From NCBI GenBank assembly GCA_965153455.1, contig OZ234494.1, positions 22,630,001-22,694,000 on the forward strand: DNA of 64,000 nt, given 5' to 3'. Each line of letters opens with the position of its first letter. Within the stretch, counting starts at the first letter, position 1. Position numbers and translations under genes: made by a program. The notes under the pieces are model-generated. The model ran no database searches and was not told the origin of the DNA. It saw only the letters and a list, made by a program, of their open reading frames with translations. Shown here piece by piece: positions 63,219 to 64,000 of this stretch. This DNA comes from Sphagnum compactum (Eukaryota; Bryophyta; Sphagnopsida; Sphagnales).

Positions 63219-64000
63219 ATGTTCAAGGGCCAGTGGTTGGACTACTCTGGCATTGAATTCCTGGAGGATGAAGCCATAGCCGCCAAAGTGCCATGCAAAG
63301 GGACACATGCTGCACATAATATTGTCACCATCCAGTCGCTGCAGGAGACTGGGCTGGATGGTCTTTCTGTCAGTGGACAAACTCCTGCTGCTATGCAGAG
63401 CTTGCAAGCTCAATTGCTGTTTCAACAGCTGAGTTATCTCCTCGCAGAACAGCAGAGTGCAGTAACGCCTGCACTGACAACCCCTGATATGGACATGGGT
63501 GATGCCCTGGCAAGCCCTGAAAGAGTGAAATATGCTCAAGCACATTCTGAAACCATCAGACATGTAACTCCAGAGGATGCCAGGCTGATGTCCGATCATG
63601 TAAGTTTGAAAAACCTAAACCTTTGAAACTATATTGTTGAATCAGAAGTCGGAAGTAATGTAATCTCTGCTCCCAGCTCTGGACTGATTAAATCTCCAAC
63701 TGTATGATTTTCTGCAGTTCAATCCCATGATATTGAGGCAGGCAGAATGCACAGAAGTTGCTGCAGAAAATCTGCCTGTTTACCTAGCTGCATCATCAAA
63801 GTCATGTGTTGATGGGAGGCTCACTTCCATTGAAAATCGTCTTGCAAAAATTTCTGCTGCTCTTGCAGCCCATGTACAAGTTCCAGTTCTGGCATCAAAT
63901 GCTCCTCCATGTGTCACTGATGATGTTGGTGTTCCAGTCAAAGTGTCTGCAAAGTCCTATCCCACAAGAAGCTCTTCTACCTTTGAGAATGCTATAGATT
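63219..64000 (+). CDS. Unrecognised protein, 5' part (runs off the window)
   Basis: Exon 1 is 63219-63599 (127 codons, donor GTAAGT after SDH). Exon 2 starts at 63718 after TCTGCAG and stays open to the window end, so at least 221 residues. The start reads MFKGQWLDYSGIEFLEDEAI, followed by VTIQSLQETGLDGLSVSGQT and a Gln/Leu-rich helix (QSLQAQLLFQQLSYLLAEQQ). In exon 2 come AAENLPVYLAASSK and a possible coiled-coil LTSIENRLAKISAALAAHV, then Ser/Val/Pro-rich sequence. The consistent frame, good splice sites and codon use support a real gene. I do not recognise the family and assign no function. It looks soluble, with no signal peptide or membrane segment in the part seen. Confidence 0.75.

Overview
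This is a stretch of nuclear genome from a land plant. The protein genes are split by GT-AG introns and encode plant families: the urea transporter DUR3, an S-protein homologue, a plastid shikimate kinase of SK/SKL1 type, Mediator subunit 10 and an ABC1K relic. A U6 snRNA gene has plant Pol III promoter spacing. Genes are sparse and separated by transposon remains and minisatellites. A seed-free lineage (bryophyte, lycophyte or fern) would fit, but that is only an impression; the sequence does not fix the species.

Layout. 0-6.5 kb: a decayed Mutator-like transposase (MULE plus SWIM finger), then repeats dense in short CCCC/GGGG palindromes. 6.6-14.4 kb: nested elements. A minus-strand non-LTR retrotransposon (LINE; ORF1 with zinc knuckle, ORF2 with endonuclease, reverse transcriptase and zf-RVT) lies between two parts of an old LTR. 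The LINE itself is split by an 820-bp solo LTR of the same LTR family, with a perfect 5-bp target duplication. 15.3-15.8 kb: a minisatellite. 16.4-21.2 kb: complete six-exon DUR3. 22.5-23.0 kb: a secreted S1-family gene whose start codon lies in a tandem repeat. 26.4-27.0 kb: a four-motif DnaJ-type zinc-finger protein. 27.7-28.5 kb: a U6 snRNA gene (minus) followed by a tandem array whose units carry the U6 3' end. 32.4-36.2 kb: a complete 11-exon shikimate kinase gene (minus) rebuilt here from splice sites. 39.5-41.2 kb: a cluster of small inverted-repeat transposons. 43.1-43.4 kb: a small membrane protein. 45.5-47.0 kb: MED10. 48.6-52.1 kb: a ten-exon armadillo-repeat gene. 53.9-59.1 kb: AT-rich DNA with tandem repeats. 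59.5-60.1 kb: a truncated ABC1K copy with an in-frame stop. 61.2-61.9 kb: further repeats. 63.2-64 kb: the start of an unrecognised gene that runs off the window.

These are unrelated housekeeping and metabolic genes, with no operon or biosynthetic cluster: urea uptake, the shikimate pathway or a plastid derivative of it, splicing, and transcription. The observations most worth following up are the U6-linked array, the shikimate kinase gene that reads like SKL1 but keeps the catalytic residues, and the nested retroelements. Exon joins were inferred by eye from reading frame, splice sites and family knowledge; no alignment was run.
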